In this document: in pieces, positions 22,237 to 33,479 of the stretch
Layout: every line of letters begins with the position of its first letter
Position numbering within the stretch: the stretch's first letter is position 1
Source of the DNA: Garcia nutans
Taxonomy: Eukaryota > Streptophyta > Magnoliopsida > Malpighiales > Euphorbiaceae
Length of the DNA: 64,000 nucleotides
Assembly: GCA_947685225.1 (NCBI GenBank)
Contig: CANTUV010000024.1
Location: 14,154,001-14,218,000 of the forward strand
Direction of reading: 5' to 3'
Position numbers and translations under genes: made by a program
The notes under the pieces: generated by a model
The model's database searches: none
What the model saw: the letters and a program-made list of their open reading frames with translations, nothing else
Told to the model about the DNA's origin: nothing

Positions 22237-24699
22237 TGTAATATCCCAAAAGATACCCTAAAATTTTGGAATGTTTATTGTTGAAATGGAATTTAATGAT
22301 ATAAAGTATATATATATGATTAAGTGGAAAGAGAGGAAAAGAGGAGTGTGTATATGTTATATATAGATATATGCAACATATACAAGTCAACATTTATTGA
22401 TGGTCAAATGAGATAATTAATTATTTTAAATAGAAATTAGATGTGAGTGGAAGATGATTTTTGTATATTTTAATAATTAATACTTGGTTGAGATTAAAGA
22501 GGAAATTTAGTGGTTAAGAGAAGTGATTTGTTTTGACTTTTCTATCATCTTCTTCCTCTTTCTTTTTGATAGCCAGCCACCACCATCTTCATCAAGGAAG
22601 AGAGGTTTTGTGATTCTTAACTCAAGCAATTGAAGGGTTTCAAGTGATCAAGTTGGAATTCTAAAGATTTTCTTCACTTTTGGTAAGTTTTCAACTTGTT
22701 TCTTTGTGTTCTTTTAGAGTTTGTGTATTTGGGTTTGGTGAATGGTTGTTGTAGATGTTTTTTTGGTTGATTTGGTATGTTTGAGGTTGTGTTGTCCAAT
22801 TGACTTTGATTTTGGGATTGGATTGAAAGAAATGATAAATTTGGTGAAAGAGACAAGAGTTGTGGGTGTTGTGACTTTGAGTTGTGAATATGGTTGTGTT
22901 TGTGTTTGATGTTTATAATTGAGTTGTTTTGATGTTATGCAAATTTAATATGGTATATGGATGGTTTTGGTTAAGTTTGTTTGGAATGGAAAAGGGTAAA
23001 AGAAAGTTGTTTGTTGGATGTGGTGTTTTTGGTGTCAATTTCAGGTTTTTTTAGCCTAACACTCCCAGTAACACGGCCATGTCTTTGGGCGTGTCGTTGT
23101 TTCTATTTTCAGTATGGGTGACACGAGCAGTGACACACCCATGTCATTGAGTGTGTCATAGCTTCTGTGTTGGAGTAGTATTGACACGTCCAGTGACACG
23201 CCCATGTCACTGAGCGTGTCATAGCTACTGTGTTGTTGGAGGATCGATACGTGTAGTGACACGCCCATGTCACTGAGCGTGTCATAGCTTCTGTGTTGTG
23301 GATTTAGGGCACGACTAGGGACACGCCCGTGTTATTGAGCGTGTCATGTGTAGGGTTTACCCTAGATAGTTGTTATTCTTATTTTCTTATGTGTATCACT
23401 AAGTGAGTATGTGTAATCACCTTTGGATTAGGTTTTGAAGAGATTTGAGTTGCCCAATCCAAGTGTTATAGATATCTTGGAAGAGGAGTTTGGTATTGGT
23501 GTGTGTTGCTCTTAGAGGTAAGTACAAACCTTACATGATTGCATACATTTACATGACTTTGGGACTTAGCACATTTGGTTGGAAAATGTGTTAAGTTACC
23601 TATTATATTGTTGATATATGAGAATGGTGCCATGATTTGCATTATGTGAATTATATGTTGAGGATTTAAAATATATGAACAATGTAATTTTGTTATGTAT
23701 ACTACAATGATGAAATGTGAAGCCATTGGTGATGGCTATAATGATGTAAATGAAATAGATGGGGCATTGTGCCTAAATGATCATGAGAAAATGAAAATGG
23801 ATTTGATAATGAAATTATGAAAGAATTGTGTGCCTAGTATGTTATTCAATTTTCAGAGTTTTGTTATTGGTGGCATGCCTAAAAGTAACAATCCCTTGAA
23901 GCTTGGTTGGGCCTAGTCCTTGAAGCCTAGTTGAGATGTTACATATGAGATGTTTCTCATTGTGATAATGATTCGCCTACAGGCTTGATAAATGTGATTA
24001 TTGGATCAAAACAGTAACTCTGGAATTTGAATGGCATATTAGTTTCTTTTGGGCCCATGCTTGTCTTTGCTTAAATGTGAATTATGAATGATGAAACAAT
24101 TGAACAATATAATGAAATGTAATGTTATGAAATATAATATCTTTGTATATTGTTTACAATTCTTGAAAGTTTGACATTGGCATTACATTGATTCATATTG
24201 TTATCATGGTTAGTACCACTAAGCCATTGGCTTAGAGCGATTGTCATTTATCGCTCTGGTGATAGAGTAGATCCGGTTGAACCAAAGAGTTCAGCTAGAC
24301 CGAGTCGAGTCTAGGCTTGTGATCCCTTGTGAAGTGTTGATTTTGGACTTCATGATCAGAGACGAACTGCCTGCATGTATAAACTCTATATTTTTGTAAA
24401 TATTGATTTTGATGTATACATATGTATATTTCGCTGCTTATTAAACAAATGTTTTGGGTGAACTTTTAAGGTAATGAAGATATATGTAAATGTATTTTAA
24501 CAAGGGATGCTTCATTTATTACTTTCTATAATATAAGTTAAATGTTTTAAATTTACTCAGATTGATTGATAATGTTTTGATGTTTAAGTCAAAATATTTG
24601 TTTGATGAAAATGGATTGTGACATTCTTATATCTTCTATACGTATATTACATATTGTGAGTATATGCGGTATATGTATATTGGGTATAGGGGTGCTACA
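22237..24699 (+). repeat. 5' LTR of nested element (2463 bp)
   Basis: Same family plan as the Del and LARD LTRs: donor-like GGTAAGTTTTC (~22681), second donor GAGGTAAGTACAAACC (~23515), GGTGGCATGCCT (~23868), a GTAACAATCC...ATGTTACA module (23884-23943), a CTTAGAGCGATTGTC block (~24231), and end GGGGTGCTACA. It also carries an ACACG minisatellite (23055-23350) absent from the LTR at 4489-7314 and from the LARD LTRs. Confidence 0.88.
23055..23350. repeat. ACACGCCCATGTC palindromic minisatellite
   Basis: About five degenerate units of ~60 bases, each with a GTGACACGCCCATGTCA-like core, a GCGTGTCA partner in inverted orientation, and a TAGCTWCTGTGTT spacer. The inverted halves could fold as hairpins. 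The same theme occurs in LTRs of two other families here. Confidence 0.85.
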
Positions 24700-24706
24700 A
24701 TTGTTT

Positions 24707-24719
24707 TGGTATTAGAGCC
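24707..24719 (+). other. Primer binding site (tRNA-iMet), nested element
   Basis: TGGTATTAGAGCC, seven bases after the LTR, one mismatch from the usual iMet primer site. Confidence 0.85.
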
Positions 24720-24870
24720 TAGGTTTGAGGTTCTCAACCTAGGTGAATTGTAAGAAAAAGAAAATTTCGGTTTTTAAAATCTGGTTTTTAAAGAAGATAC
24801 ATGCATTGTTACTGACAGCTTCTGATCTTTGATGAGGTATATTCTACTGTGTTTGCAGATATAGGTAGTA

Positions 24871-25989
24871 ATGGCGTCTCAGTCACGTCAGTGCATAGAA
24901 GGTAGTGCTGAGAGTGTAGCTCCTGATGAGGGTAGAGATGGAGCTAGGTTTGAGATAGCTGGAGAGGCACTTGCTCCTGTGCCAGAGAGACCAGCTGCTG
25001 ATGAGATTCTGCCGGTTTAGTTACGACATATGGTAGAGTTGTTGAGGTAGGCTCCAGTGCAGCAGCCGCCACCGCAACCACAGCCACAAGTGCCGGTGAG
25101 ACAGTATGATAAATTGAGAAAGTTCGGAGCTAAGGACTTCTTTGGTACTACAGATCCTGCAGTAGCTGAGCAGTGGTTAGATAGAGTTTAGAGGGTATTC
25201 ATTCAGCTGCAAGCTACTCTTGAAGAAAAATTTGATTATGCTAGATCCCTTCTGCAGAGAGATGCTTATGATTGGTGAAAGACGGTTCCACATGCGATGG
25301 ATGATCCACCGACCTTGTCTTATGGTGATTTTCTGCAGGAGTTTGAGTAGAAGTATACTCCGAGGGAGTATAAAGATGCAAAGAAGAGGGAGTTTCTGAA
25401 TTTGAGACAGGATAACCGGACAGTGACAGAGTATGAGATTGAGTATATCCGGTTGAGTCATTATGCCGATGGGATTATTTCAAATGAGATAGACCGGTGC
25501 AGGAGATTTGAGGAGGGGTTGAGACCCTCTATTATGTGTATTGTTGTTGGTTTCCGGTATCAAGATTTTTCTCAGTTGGTTGTAGCAACCAGAAGTGTTG
25601 AGAGAGCACAGGGTATTGCAGCAGCTACTACTGAGGAGGAGACTAGAGTTAGGAGACCCCAATTTGAGGCAGGGTCTTCATCTACGAAGAGAGGCAGAGG
25701 AAGCTATTTTTTGAGGGTCGGTAGGAGCCAGAGGTAGTCTGGTAGGTTAGTTTAGTATCAGAGGCAGAGACCGAGACCTACAGTTTCTGTAGCTTGTGCT
25801 TCGACTCCAGTGGTTCATAGGTTTATTCCACCTACATATGTCCATTGTGGTAGGGCACATGGGGGTGCTTGCTGGAAGACGGGTGGACCAAGAGTGTGTT
25901 TTAGATGTGGGTCACCAGATCATTTCATCAAAGATTGCCCTGAGCTGCTGGAGGATAGACAGACTGATACTGCAGCTTCTCGACCCGGG
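24871..25989 (+). pseudogene. Gag, nested Del/Tekay-like element
   Basis: It starts at ATG (MASQSRQCIEGSAESVAPDE) just after a TTTGCAG acceptor-like site. It covers a Pro/Gln-rich N-terminal region, the capsid-like domain (KFGAKDFFGTTDPAVAEQWL, FDYARSLLQRDAYDW), EYIRLSHYADGIISNEIDRC, and two zinc-binding motifs: HCGRAHGGACWKTG and the CX2CX4HX4C knuckle CFRCGSPDHFIKDC, here complete. Five or more in-frame stops (after ILPV, after HMVELLR, at DW, after EFE, after SQR) and a frame change near 25800 break it. It ends at AASRPG, where the LTR tail is joined directly. Confidence 0.88.
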
Positions 25990-25992
25990 ATT

Positions 25993-26157
25993 GATTTAAA
26001 TGTTTCAAATTTACTAAGATTGATTTATAATGTTTTGATGTTTAAGTCAAAAGATTTGTTTGATGAAAATGGATTGTGACATTCTTATATCTTCTATACG
26101 TATATTATATATTGTGAGTATATGTGGTGTACGTATATTGGGTATAGGGGTGTTACA
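25993..26157 (+). repeat. 3' LTR remnant (last ~165 bases)
   Basis: It matches the last ~165 bases of the element's own 5' LTR (TTTAAATGTTTCAAATTTAC...GGGTGTTACA) and is fused to gag with no pol, polypurine tract or U3. Its outer end is exact, with the target duplication next to it, so the deletion was internal. Confidence 0.88.
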
Positions 26158-27640
26158 AGCTAAGCATAGGATATGTGCTAGGCACGTATGGTCTAATTAG
26201 AGTAAGAAGTGGAGAGGTGAAGAAAGGAGAAAGGCTTTTAGAGGTGTGCCAGAGCTAGCTTTGAGGTATTGTTAAAAGATAAACTTGATGCTTTAAGTAA
26301 ACTAGGGAGAGGTATAGTTGAAGAATTAATGTGTTACAATAAAGAGATATGGTGTAAGGCATATATGAAGTGTGATAGCAAGTGTGATGCTATGGAGAAT
26401 AATATTGCAAATGCTTTTAATTCATGGATACTGGCTGCCAGGTATAAATCCATCATTTCAATGCTTGGGGATTTTAATGCCTTCCCACTAAGCTTAATGA
26501 GTTTGTTGATACATAGATAATTGATATCTCTCTTATAGCTATGAAAAAGCTTAAGGATAACAAGATTGTTGCTATGTAATGCCATGTTCAATGGAATGGA
26601 CAAGCTATTTTAAGATTGTGGAGGGTGGGGTGGGGGGGGGGGGGGGGAGGGGGTATAGTCATACAATTGACCTTAACAAACAGAGTTGCACTTGCAAAAG
26701 TTGGGATTGAAGGGCATTCCATGTGCACATGCTATATGTGCAATGAACCATAGGTAAATTAATCCAGAAGATTTCATTGTCCACTAGTTATAAAGAGACT
26801 TGTAGGAAGGCATATGCCCATTTCATTCAACCCATTCCTAACATGAAAATGTGAGGGGAACCAAAGCATCTAGCCATTGAACCTCCAACTATGAAACCTA
26901 TGCCTAGCAGACCTAAAAAGAATAGGAAGAAGGATAGGCATGAGACAAAGAAGATTGGATCATATACAAGACATGGAAGAAACATTACATGTTCACATTG
27001 CAAAGAAAAAGGTCACAACAAGAAAGGTTTTCCAAGTCTAAGTAAGGTAATTGTATCACTATCTTCTGTTATGTTGGTTTTATGATAAATTTCTAAATAT
27101 GATAACTAAATGTAATTACTTGCTTTGCTAGTCTACCAACACAAGAAGAGGATTTGTGAATGAAGGAACAAGAAAATCAACTACACTTTATGATTTTGGT
27201 TCAAGTAGACCTTCAAGTTAACCAGTTCCAGACCTTTAAGTGATGCTGGAACAACTATACCTGTATAAACTGGATCAACATCAATTAGAGTCCATGTTTC
27301 TATAACTACAACTCAACCACCTCTAATCATTGAATCACAGAGAAGTGTAGCATCCATATTTGATATTGTGGATGGCTCAATGAACTAATTAGGGGTAAGT
27401 GATGTCTGTTGTGTTTATTGAAAATGTGTTGATTGATTTGGTAATTAATGTGCACATGTTCTTTAATTCAATTTAGAAGAGACCACTTGGAGGTACAGGC
27501 AGAGGCAGAGGCAGAGGAGGAGGTACATGCAGAGGGAGAGGAAGTGATGTTGCATTTGGAGTGTTCAAATTGGCCAAAAAAGGCAAATGGACTTCAATTA
27601 TGGATATGGGATTAGAATGGATGCAAATACTAGATAAATA
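26158..27640 (+). pseudogene. MULE transposase, C-terminal part
   Basis: It continues directly from 22236: KHRICARHVWSN, WRGEERRKAFRG, then AFNSWILAARYKSIISM. After a G-rich tract comes the SWIM-type zinc finger (HTIDLNKQSCTCKSW, then in another frame LKGIPCAHAICAMNHR), giving the CXC...CXH ligands with one frameshift between them. TMKPMPSRPKKNRKK and a zinc knuckle ITCSHCKEKGHNKKGF follow, the last Cys replaced by Phe. After an intron-like gap (~27040-27478) a Gly/Arg-rich stretch (GRGRGRGRGGG) closes the readable region. Transposase would cut and join element ends; this one cannot. Confidence 0.85.
26622..26652. repeat. Poly-G tract in MULE exon
   Basis: A run of more than 20 nearly uninterrupted G in transposase sequence, just before the SWIM region. 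It may be a replication-slippage tract or an assembly artefact; it could form a G-quadruplex. Confidence 0.8.
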
Positions 27641-28390
27641 ATTGAATGTGTAACCTGATTCTCTAAAATATTTCTTGTTCCAAGTATTTTGTGTGAAGAT
27701 TTTAATTGATTTTCACTTGTTATAGAGAGTGGGAAGACTTCGAGGGTTATAAAGATAGGGGTTGGGATAAAGTGCTACTACAAATGTGGATTTAGGCTTC
27801 AAACCACTTGGATTGAAATAGAAAGGCAAGTCATCAATGACTTCAAGGTAATTGGCAGAGGGAAAAACACATTATCAAAGGCTAACTAGACAACGTGCAA
27901 CATCTATGAACTTAATTTATACCTCTGATATGAATACTAGTGGAAACTAATGTGCATTATGCACAATTTCTACTGAAAATAATCTTTTTGTATGAACTGA
28001 ATTTTTATTTTAATATGACTTTAAGTTAGAGGAATAATGATGTTTAAAATACATTTTGTGTGAAAGCTTTTTGTATTGTACTTTGGTTTTCCATAACATA
28101 GCTAGGTTTGATGTATTAGAAAAGGTTGTGGAAATTCCAGAATATGGTTGAACAACTTGCATTTTGAGTTTAATGAAAATCCTACTTTGAAGTACAATTA
28201 AATTTTCCTCTTCTTTTTTGATATGTCATTTTATAATCACACTTCACACCAACAAATCACACTCCATTTTCACACACTGAGCTAGGAATTTATAATCCAA
28301 AGTAAAGGATTAAGCCTAGTAGATGATCAATTTAGACAACAATTTACTTTTCATTTTAACCAAACCAAGCCTAACTAAGGATCAAGCATC
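27641..28390 (+). other. 3' region of the MULE
   Basis: No conserved domain. A frame with IKIGVGIKCYYKCGFRLQTT may be a last exon, but I do not recognise it. The rest is AT-rich untranslated-looking sequence up to a weak inverted counterpart of the left end near 28370. Confidence 0.4.
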
Positions 28391-28598
28391 ATACTGCTAG
28401 TTCATTTTTAGTTTAAAACCCAACAACATGCAATGAAACACAAAACCACAACAACCTATTATCCTGTAATTACAAACAACATCATCTTCAACTAATAGTC
28501 AAAATGTTCTAAGAGAAGAATGTGGAAAGAATGAATTAAACAATCCATGGGTGTTGCATATTCATCCCCATGGCAATCAACAACCTAGTCTAGATACA
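28391..28598. other. No recognisable feature
   Basis: AT-rich sequence with no open frame, repeat or similarity to other parts of the window that I could see. It could be residual target DNA between the MULE and the LTR fragment. Confidence 0.4.
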
Positions 28599-29416
28599 TG
28601 TAACATCCCTTGATAATTCTCTTAGAAAACTATCAGAAAAATACTACTCAAAATACAATGATTAATATACCTCATTTTAACTTTCACATCCTGGAAATTG
28701 TTAATACCATTTCATTTACAAAACTATTTAAATTTTTTTTCCACACTCTTCTCTATTCAATTTTTCAATCATTAATATCATTTACAGAGAAGCCCTTCTA
28801 ATCTCCAACCCTATCCAAATTACAATATCTCCAATAACATTAATACCAATTATAATTCAAACTAGTCATTACAAACTTGCCAATCCATAAATATAAATGT
28901 TTATACATTTACAAATAATCTATGCACTCTTAGAAACTTTATACCATTTCTAAATAATCCAATCCAATTATACAATATGTACACAATTTACATTTACCAT
29001 ATTTATACAAAATTTTGATCACTCTATAGCTCATCCTTGAAATCTTTAATCATCAATCCTTAATTTTGATCAGGTCCATTGAACCTGCGTGTCAGAAGCT
29101 TATAGCTTAGTGGTGCGTGTACATATATACTTGCTAAAAATTACAAAGGAAATATTATTAGCAACAAAATAACAAATACACTTTCTAAAAAGAAGTTAAT
29201 ATGACAAGTATTTTCAATAAATTCATTCATTAAAAGAAAAATACAAAATTTCACTTATAGTAAATATAATATAAATTTAATATATCTGGTAACATTTCTC
29301 ATAAATAGTTTATAATGTAGATTATTAGTAAGGTTCACTTATTTCTTTTTTAAAAATGAGTACTTCCATTCAGTTAGCACTCTGAACACTTGTGTTCAAT
29401 TCTGTCACTTGTATAC
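28599..29416 (-). repeat. Antisense LTR fragment, gypsy type
   Basis: It begins TGTAACATCCC, the reverse complement of a GGGATGTTACA LTR end. On the minus strand it shows ACGCACCACTAAGC...TGACACGCAGGT, which resembles the CACCACTAAGCTTTTCTTAG...GACGTGCAG block of the 29603 LTR (~31253), and further upstream a TGTTCAGAGTGCTAACTG segment. The U3 side is cut where a Tat-like LTR starts. No interior or partner LTR was found. Confidence 0.55.
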
Positions 29417-29602
29417 TGTAGCCCTTAATTCGGTCCAATTGAAAAACCTTGATCAAATTTGGTTTCAATTTAAAAAGCCCAAATCGAACCGATACTAATT
29501 AAAAGCCCGAACCGAGTCCGACCTAACTTAAAATTATCGGAATGGCCTAAAATTCATGATGAGTTGGCCTAGTGGGGAAAATGTTCTTTAGTAGGGGAGA
29601 AT
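29417..29602 (+). repeat. Tat-like 5' LTR, first part
   Basis: It begins TGTAGCCCTTAATTC and contains ATCAAATTTGGTTTCAATTT, AAAAGCCCAAATCG and GGCCTAAAATTCATG, which match the reverse complement of 63680-63800. The last ~22 bases (TTCTTTAG..GGGGAGAAT) are instead a near-copy of the polypurine tract of the element inserted here. Confidence 0.75.
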
Positions 29603-31638
29603 TGTAATGCTTAAAAATTTTAAATACTAAACTTTGATTTAATATAGATAATTGATAGTGGATTGTGATACAAGTGGCATGGATAAGTGATGTAAATAAT
29701 AGATCTTAAAAATTTATTGAAGAAATTATTTATTTTTACAGTTTTACGAGACTAAAAATTGAATTAGAATCAAAGGTTAAGAGTGATGGTGCGGCATAAC
29801 TAAGATGAGAGTGGTCACACTAGATTAAGCCATATATATATATGTGTGTGGACATGTGTGTATTTATGTAGAAGCTTCTTTCTTCTTTTCCCTTCATCTT
29901 TCCACATTCATCACCACCTTTATCACCAAAACTCCTCCTTTCTTTCTTCTTTCCAAGACTTTAATCAAAACTTAAGAGGAAATCACATCTAGTTATAAGT
30001 TTTTAGAAGATTAAGCTGAAAAAGTCGAGATTATCAACAAGTGATTAGAGAAAAAGAAGAGTTTGAAGAGGTAAGTGCTTATGTATTTTAATTTGTAATT
30101 ACCTGAGTTTCTATGAATTTTATTATTTGAATTGGTTGATTGAGTTATCTTTAATGAGTTATTACTGAAAAATATTTGATATAAACTCTTTCTATGACAA
30201 AGAAACTAGTTTTGATTCATTCTTATCACATCTTTGAATATATTGTGTTTAAGTTGATGAGTGCGTGAAATACAGGATTTTGCTTGACACCACCAGTGAC
30301 ACGGCCATGTCACTAGGCGTGTCAATGATACTGTGTTTTAATATTGAGGCTACGACCAGTAACACACCCGTGTCATTTGACATGTCATAGCTACTGTGAT
30401 GAAAAATAATTGACATGACCAGTAATATGCCCGTATTGTTGAACGTGTCGTAGCTACTATAATACAAGTTAAATGACACGACCAGTGATACACCCATGTC
30501 ATTAGACGTGTCAAAGCTTCTGTGAGAATGAGCAAATGACACGGTCAATGACACACCCATGTCATTGGGCGTGTCACTTGAGGAAATTGCTAAAATAACT
30601 TTTTCTTTGTTTTTCGTCTGTAATTCTAGCTATAAAGATTATAAGTCCTCAAAGTGTAAGGAGTATTTTTGAAATCAACCCTAATAGGTAGTGTAACAGA
30701 TTTATTTTGAATATGTGATAAAATATGTGTGATACCAAGTGTTGATCAAAAAATTGTTCCATTGAAGTGTTATGTATAATTTAATGTTAATTAAAAACTA
30801 CTAAATTGCCCAAATCATACTGATTTTAGATCTAGCTTGGGATTGAATGGCTAGCCAAAGGGAGGATATCCAAAGTTATAGTGGGCACTCTGTGCCATCA
30901 ATGGACACTCTGTGTTGCCATATTCAGTGGGCATTCATGCCATAGTGGGCCATTGGCCAAATTTTATACAGTGGGCATTAATTTGCCAACAGTGACCCGT
31001 TATCCAAATCTAAAATCTGAGTTCAGTGTGTATGGACATAATTAAAGAAGTTATCTACATTGAAAATAATGTGTTATATGTTTATTGTCAAATTAACCGA
31101 TTCTGAATTTAATTGTGTTTAGTATTTCAATTTTGAATGAATTTATTAATTTCTTTAATTAACATCCTGAAAGTAATACTTTTCACTATTTCTAAACTAT
31201 TCAATGTTTAGATCACTTCCCTTTAAATTTCCTTGCATATTGTAATTACATAAGCACCACTAAGCTTTTCTTAGTGTGTTAGAATTATTTTCTGACGTGC
31301 AGATCAAATAAGAAGAGTTGAGACTGCAGAGTGAAAGATATACATTTCTGATCAACTGCATCACAAAGGTTCAAAGAACAATATTGTAAATATTATATTC
31401 TATATAGTTCTCATGGCAATACTTTATACTTTTGTATGACAGTTGTATAAGTTTGAGAGTAGTTTGAGAATTATAATATTGTAAGTTAAAAATAGTAGTT
31501 CTTATAAAAGTTTAATAATTGCTTTAATACATAGAAGTATTTTGGTTTTATTTTCTTTAATATGTACATAGACAAGTGTGAATGTTAGGTGACATCACCT
31601 ATATAGCCAAGTGTATAATCTATGTAGGGGGTGTTACA
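29603..31638 (+). repeat. Del/Tekay-like 5' LTR (2036 bp)
   Basis: TGTAATGCTT...GGGGTGTTACA. It contains a TATATATATATG promoter-like stretch (~29832), a CT-rich leader, donor-like GAGGTAAGTGC (~30068), an ACACG minisatellite (30285-30580), several AGTGGGCAYT-type short repeats (30880-30990) and an ACCACTAAGC...GTGCAG block (~31255-31305). It pairs with 36256-38274; substitutions and small indels are frequent. Confidence 0.93.
30285..30580. repeat. ACACGGCCATGTC palindromic minisatellite
   Basis: About five units of ~60 bases built on GTGACACGGCCATGTCA / GCGTGTCA halves with TAGCTACTGTGAT-like spacers. Units differ by several bases each. The equivalent tract in the 3' LTR is at 36930-37215. 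Confidence 0.85.
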
Positions 31639-31643
31639 TTTAG

Positions 31644-31656
31644 TGGTATCAGAGCA
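31644..31656 (+). other. Primer binding site (tRNA-iMet)
   Basis: TGGTATCAGAGCA, five bases after the LTR end, matching the iMet primer site. Confidence 0.92.
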
Positions 31657-31769
31657 GGTTTAGGCGGTCCCAAGTTTATAGGTTAAAAAAAATAACTGTC
31701 ATTGCCGTGTGAACTATATAATTGAATAAATATTTGATGTAGTTGATTTTTAATGTTTAAAGATATAAG

Positions 31770-32940
31770 ATGGCCTCTGAATCCTGTTAAGATGCAGAGG
31801 AACAAGCTGGGTCCTCACAAAGCCAAGCTAGTGTGGGGAATCAGCAGCCATCGGAACCTTCTGCGGAACAAGTGCCCTTAGATCCCAGTTTGTGAGAAAT
31901 ATGAGGGAAGTTGTCAGGCAAATTGTAGGAGTTGCCCTTCCTGCACAATCTCCTCCATCGGTACTTCGAAGATCTCCATTGGAGAGAATTAGGAAATTAG
32001 GAGCAGAAGATTTTAAAGCTAATGATAATGATGAGTCTTCAGTACCAGAGTATTGAATGGAGAGGATTGTGAGAGTTTTTGATATTCTACATTATACTGA
32101 TGAGGAAAGATTAGAGTTTGCAGTTTCTTTATTGCAGGAACAAGCTTATACTTGGTGGGATACAAAGCAGAAAGGTGTACCCATAGGTAGGCTCACTTGG
32201 GCATTTTTTCAAGAAGAATTTAAAAAGAAATATATTAGTGAGACTTATTTAGAAGAGAAGTGTTGGGAGTTTTTATGTTTTAAGCAAAGGCAGTCATCTG
32301 TGTTTGAATATGAGAGGTAGTTTGTTCGCCTTAGCTAATATTTTCCAGAGTTAGTTGCATCTAAGGAAGAGAAGTGTAAGTGGTTTGAACAAGGCTTGAA
32401 CAATCAGATTCGGGTGTATTTAGTAGCGATGAGGATTAAAGAGTTTACTACCCTTATTAATGCTGCAGTTTCTATAGAAAATGAGATTAAACAAGAGTAG
32501 AGAAGAAGACAACAATAAAAGAAGGGATTTTCTAATGAACAACAATAAGGTGGCTAGAAAAGACAAAGAAATATTCAAGCTCAAACTCAAGGATCTGGTA
32601 GAGGAAGTGGAGCTGGTTTTTAGAGGTCTAGAGGTGGTAGGTTTGGAGTTGCTACAGGCTCATCTTCAAGAGTTGTTACTACACCTTATTAATATTATGG
32701 TAAGGCCCATGCAAGTGAAGATTTTTGGTACCAAAAAGGGGCTTGTTTGAAATGTGGTTCTTTGAAACATAAAATTAGAGATTGTCCAATGATAAAAGAA
32801 TTAGAAGTTGTTGAAGGACATAGTTTTGTATAGAGGTCTCAGTCAGGCCATAGGATAAGTAGGGGTGGTCGACCCAGTATTAGTCAGCAGAGAGGATCTG
32901 AAATAGTGGATAGATCTTAGACTCGAGGTAGTGCTCTAGC
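31770..32940 (+). pseudogene. Gag of Del/Tekay-like element
   Basis: It opens with ATG (MASES) but has a stop at codon 7 and a frameshift near 31890. The capsid-like domain reads well (RKLGAEDFKANDNDES, EERLEFAVSLLQEQAYTWW, FFQEEFKKKYIS, CKWFEQGLNNQIRVY). A Gln-rich region and a knuckle CLKCGSLKHKIRDC (CX2CX4HX4C, complete) follow, with stops and frame changes between 32500 and 32900. Too damaged to make a particle protein. Confidence 0.88.
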
Positions 32941-33361
32941 TAGGGCTTATGCCACGAAAGCTGTGGAGGACCAGGATGCTCCTGATGTAGTAGTTAGTAA
33001 ATTTTCTTTACTTGGTCTTGATGTGTATGCATTATTTGATCCTAGTTGTACACATTCTTATATATGTACAACTATAGCTTCAGGGAAGAGAATATGTGTT
33101 GATAAACTTGATTATGAGATAGAAGTTACTAATCCCTTAGGCCATAGTGTGAAGGTAAACAAAGTATATCATAATTGTCCACTTAGAGTTCATGATGTAG
33201 AACTTCCTACTGATTTGATTGAACTTCCATTCCATGACTTTGATGTAATCTTGGGAATGGATTGGTTGTCCCGACATCAAGCAGTTATGGACTGCTGTAG
33301 TAAAGTTGTGACTTTTAAGATTCTGGATTATGGTAAAATTGTAGTTCGAGGAGAAAAATAA
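32941..33361 (+). pseudogene. Aspartic protease domain
   Basis: An open frame of 132 codons covers the domain: VSKFSLLGLDVYALFDPSCT has the catalytic Asp, but the family's DPGS is DPSC, so the turn glycine after the Asp is lost. FDVILGMDWLSRHQAVMDCC follows, the hydrophobic ILG block. The frame ends in a stop at 33361, where the RT linker would begin. Confidence 0.88.
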
Positions 33362-33479
33362 TTTTACCCTTCTAGCTTAATTTGTGCAGCTAAAGTTAGA
33401 AAGTTGATTAGGAAGAAGAGTGAAGCTTAGCTTGCTTATGTTAATGATAAATGACATTCAAGCAAGGCTTTCGAAGACA

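Larger units (their letters stand above)
22237..26157 (+). mobile_element. Gag-only Del/Tekay-like LTR element nested in the MULE
   Basis: It is bounded by TGTAATATCC and GGGTGTTACA and flanked by a perfect 5-bp target duplication, AGCTA, at 22232-22236 and 26158-26162. Removing it restores the MULE transposase frame across LLLEA and KHRICARH, so the boundaries are firm. It has a full 5' LTR, primer site and gag; protease, pol, polypurine tract and nearly all of the 3' LTR are missing. The gag is closely related to the one at 7484-8671. It inserted after the MULE. Confidence 0.92.
20013..28390 (+). mobile_element. MuDR-like DNA transposon (MULE), decayed, with nested insertion
   Basis: It contains a recognisable MuDR-type transposase gene in two parts (20465-22194 and 22195-22236 plus 26158-27640), separated by an LTR element. 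The left edge is taken where LARD homology stops, at GGGTGTTTGGTTACATGG. The right edge is uncertain and placed near a TTTTAACCAAACCAAGCC stretch that pairs only weakly with the left end (about 8 bases). No target duplication could be verified. The transposase has many stops and frameshifts, so the element is dead. Outer limits are approximate. Confidence 0.7.

Noticed and set aside
23055..23350. CRISPR-like array of regularly spaced palindromes
   Set aside because: Units are degenerate, spacers are related to each other, and the context is a plant LTR; no cas genes.
20013..28390. Perfect terminal inverted repeats for the MULE
   Set aside because: Only about eight bases (TTTGGTTA) pair between the proposed ends, not enough to define termini.
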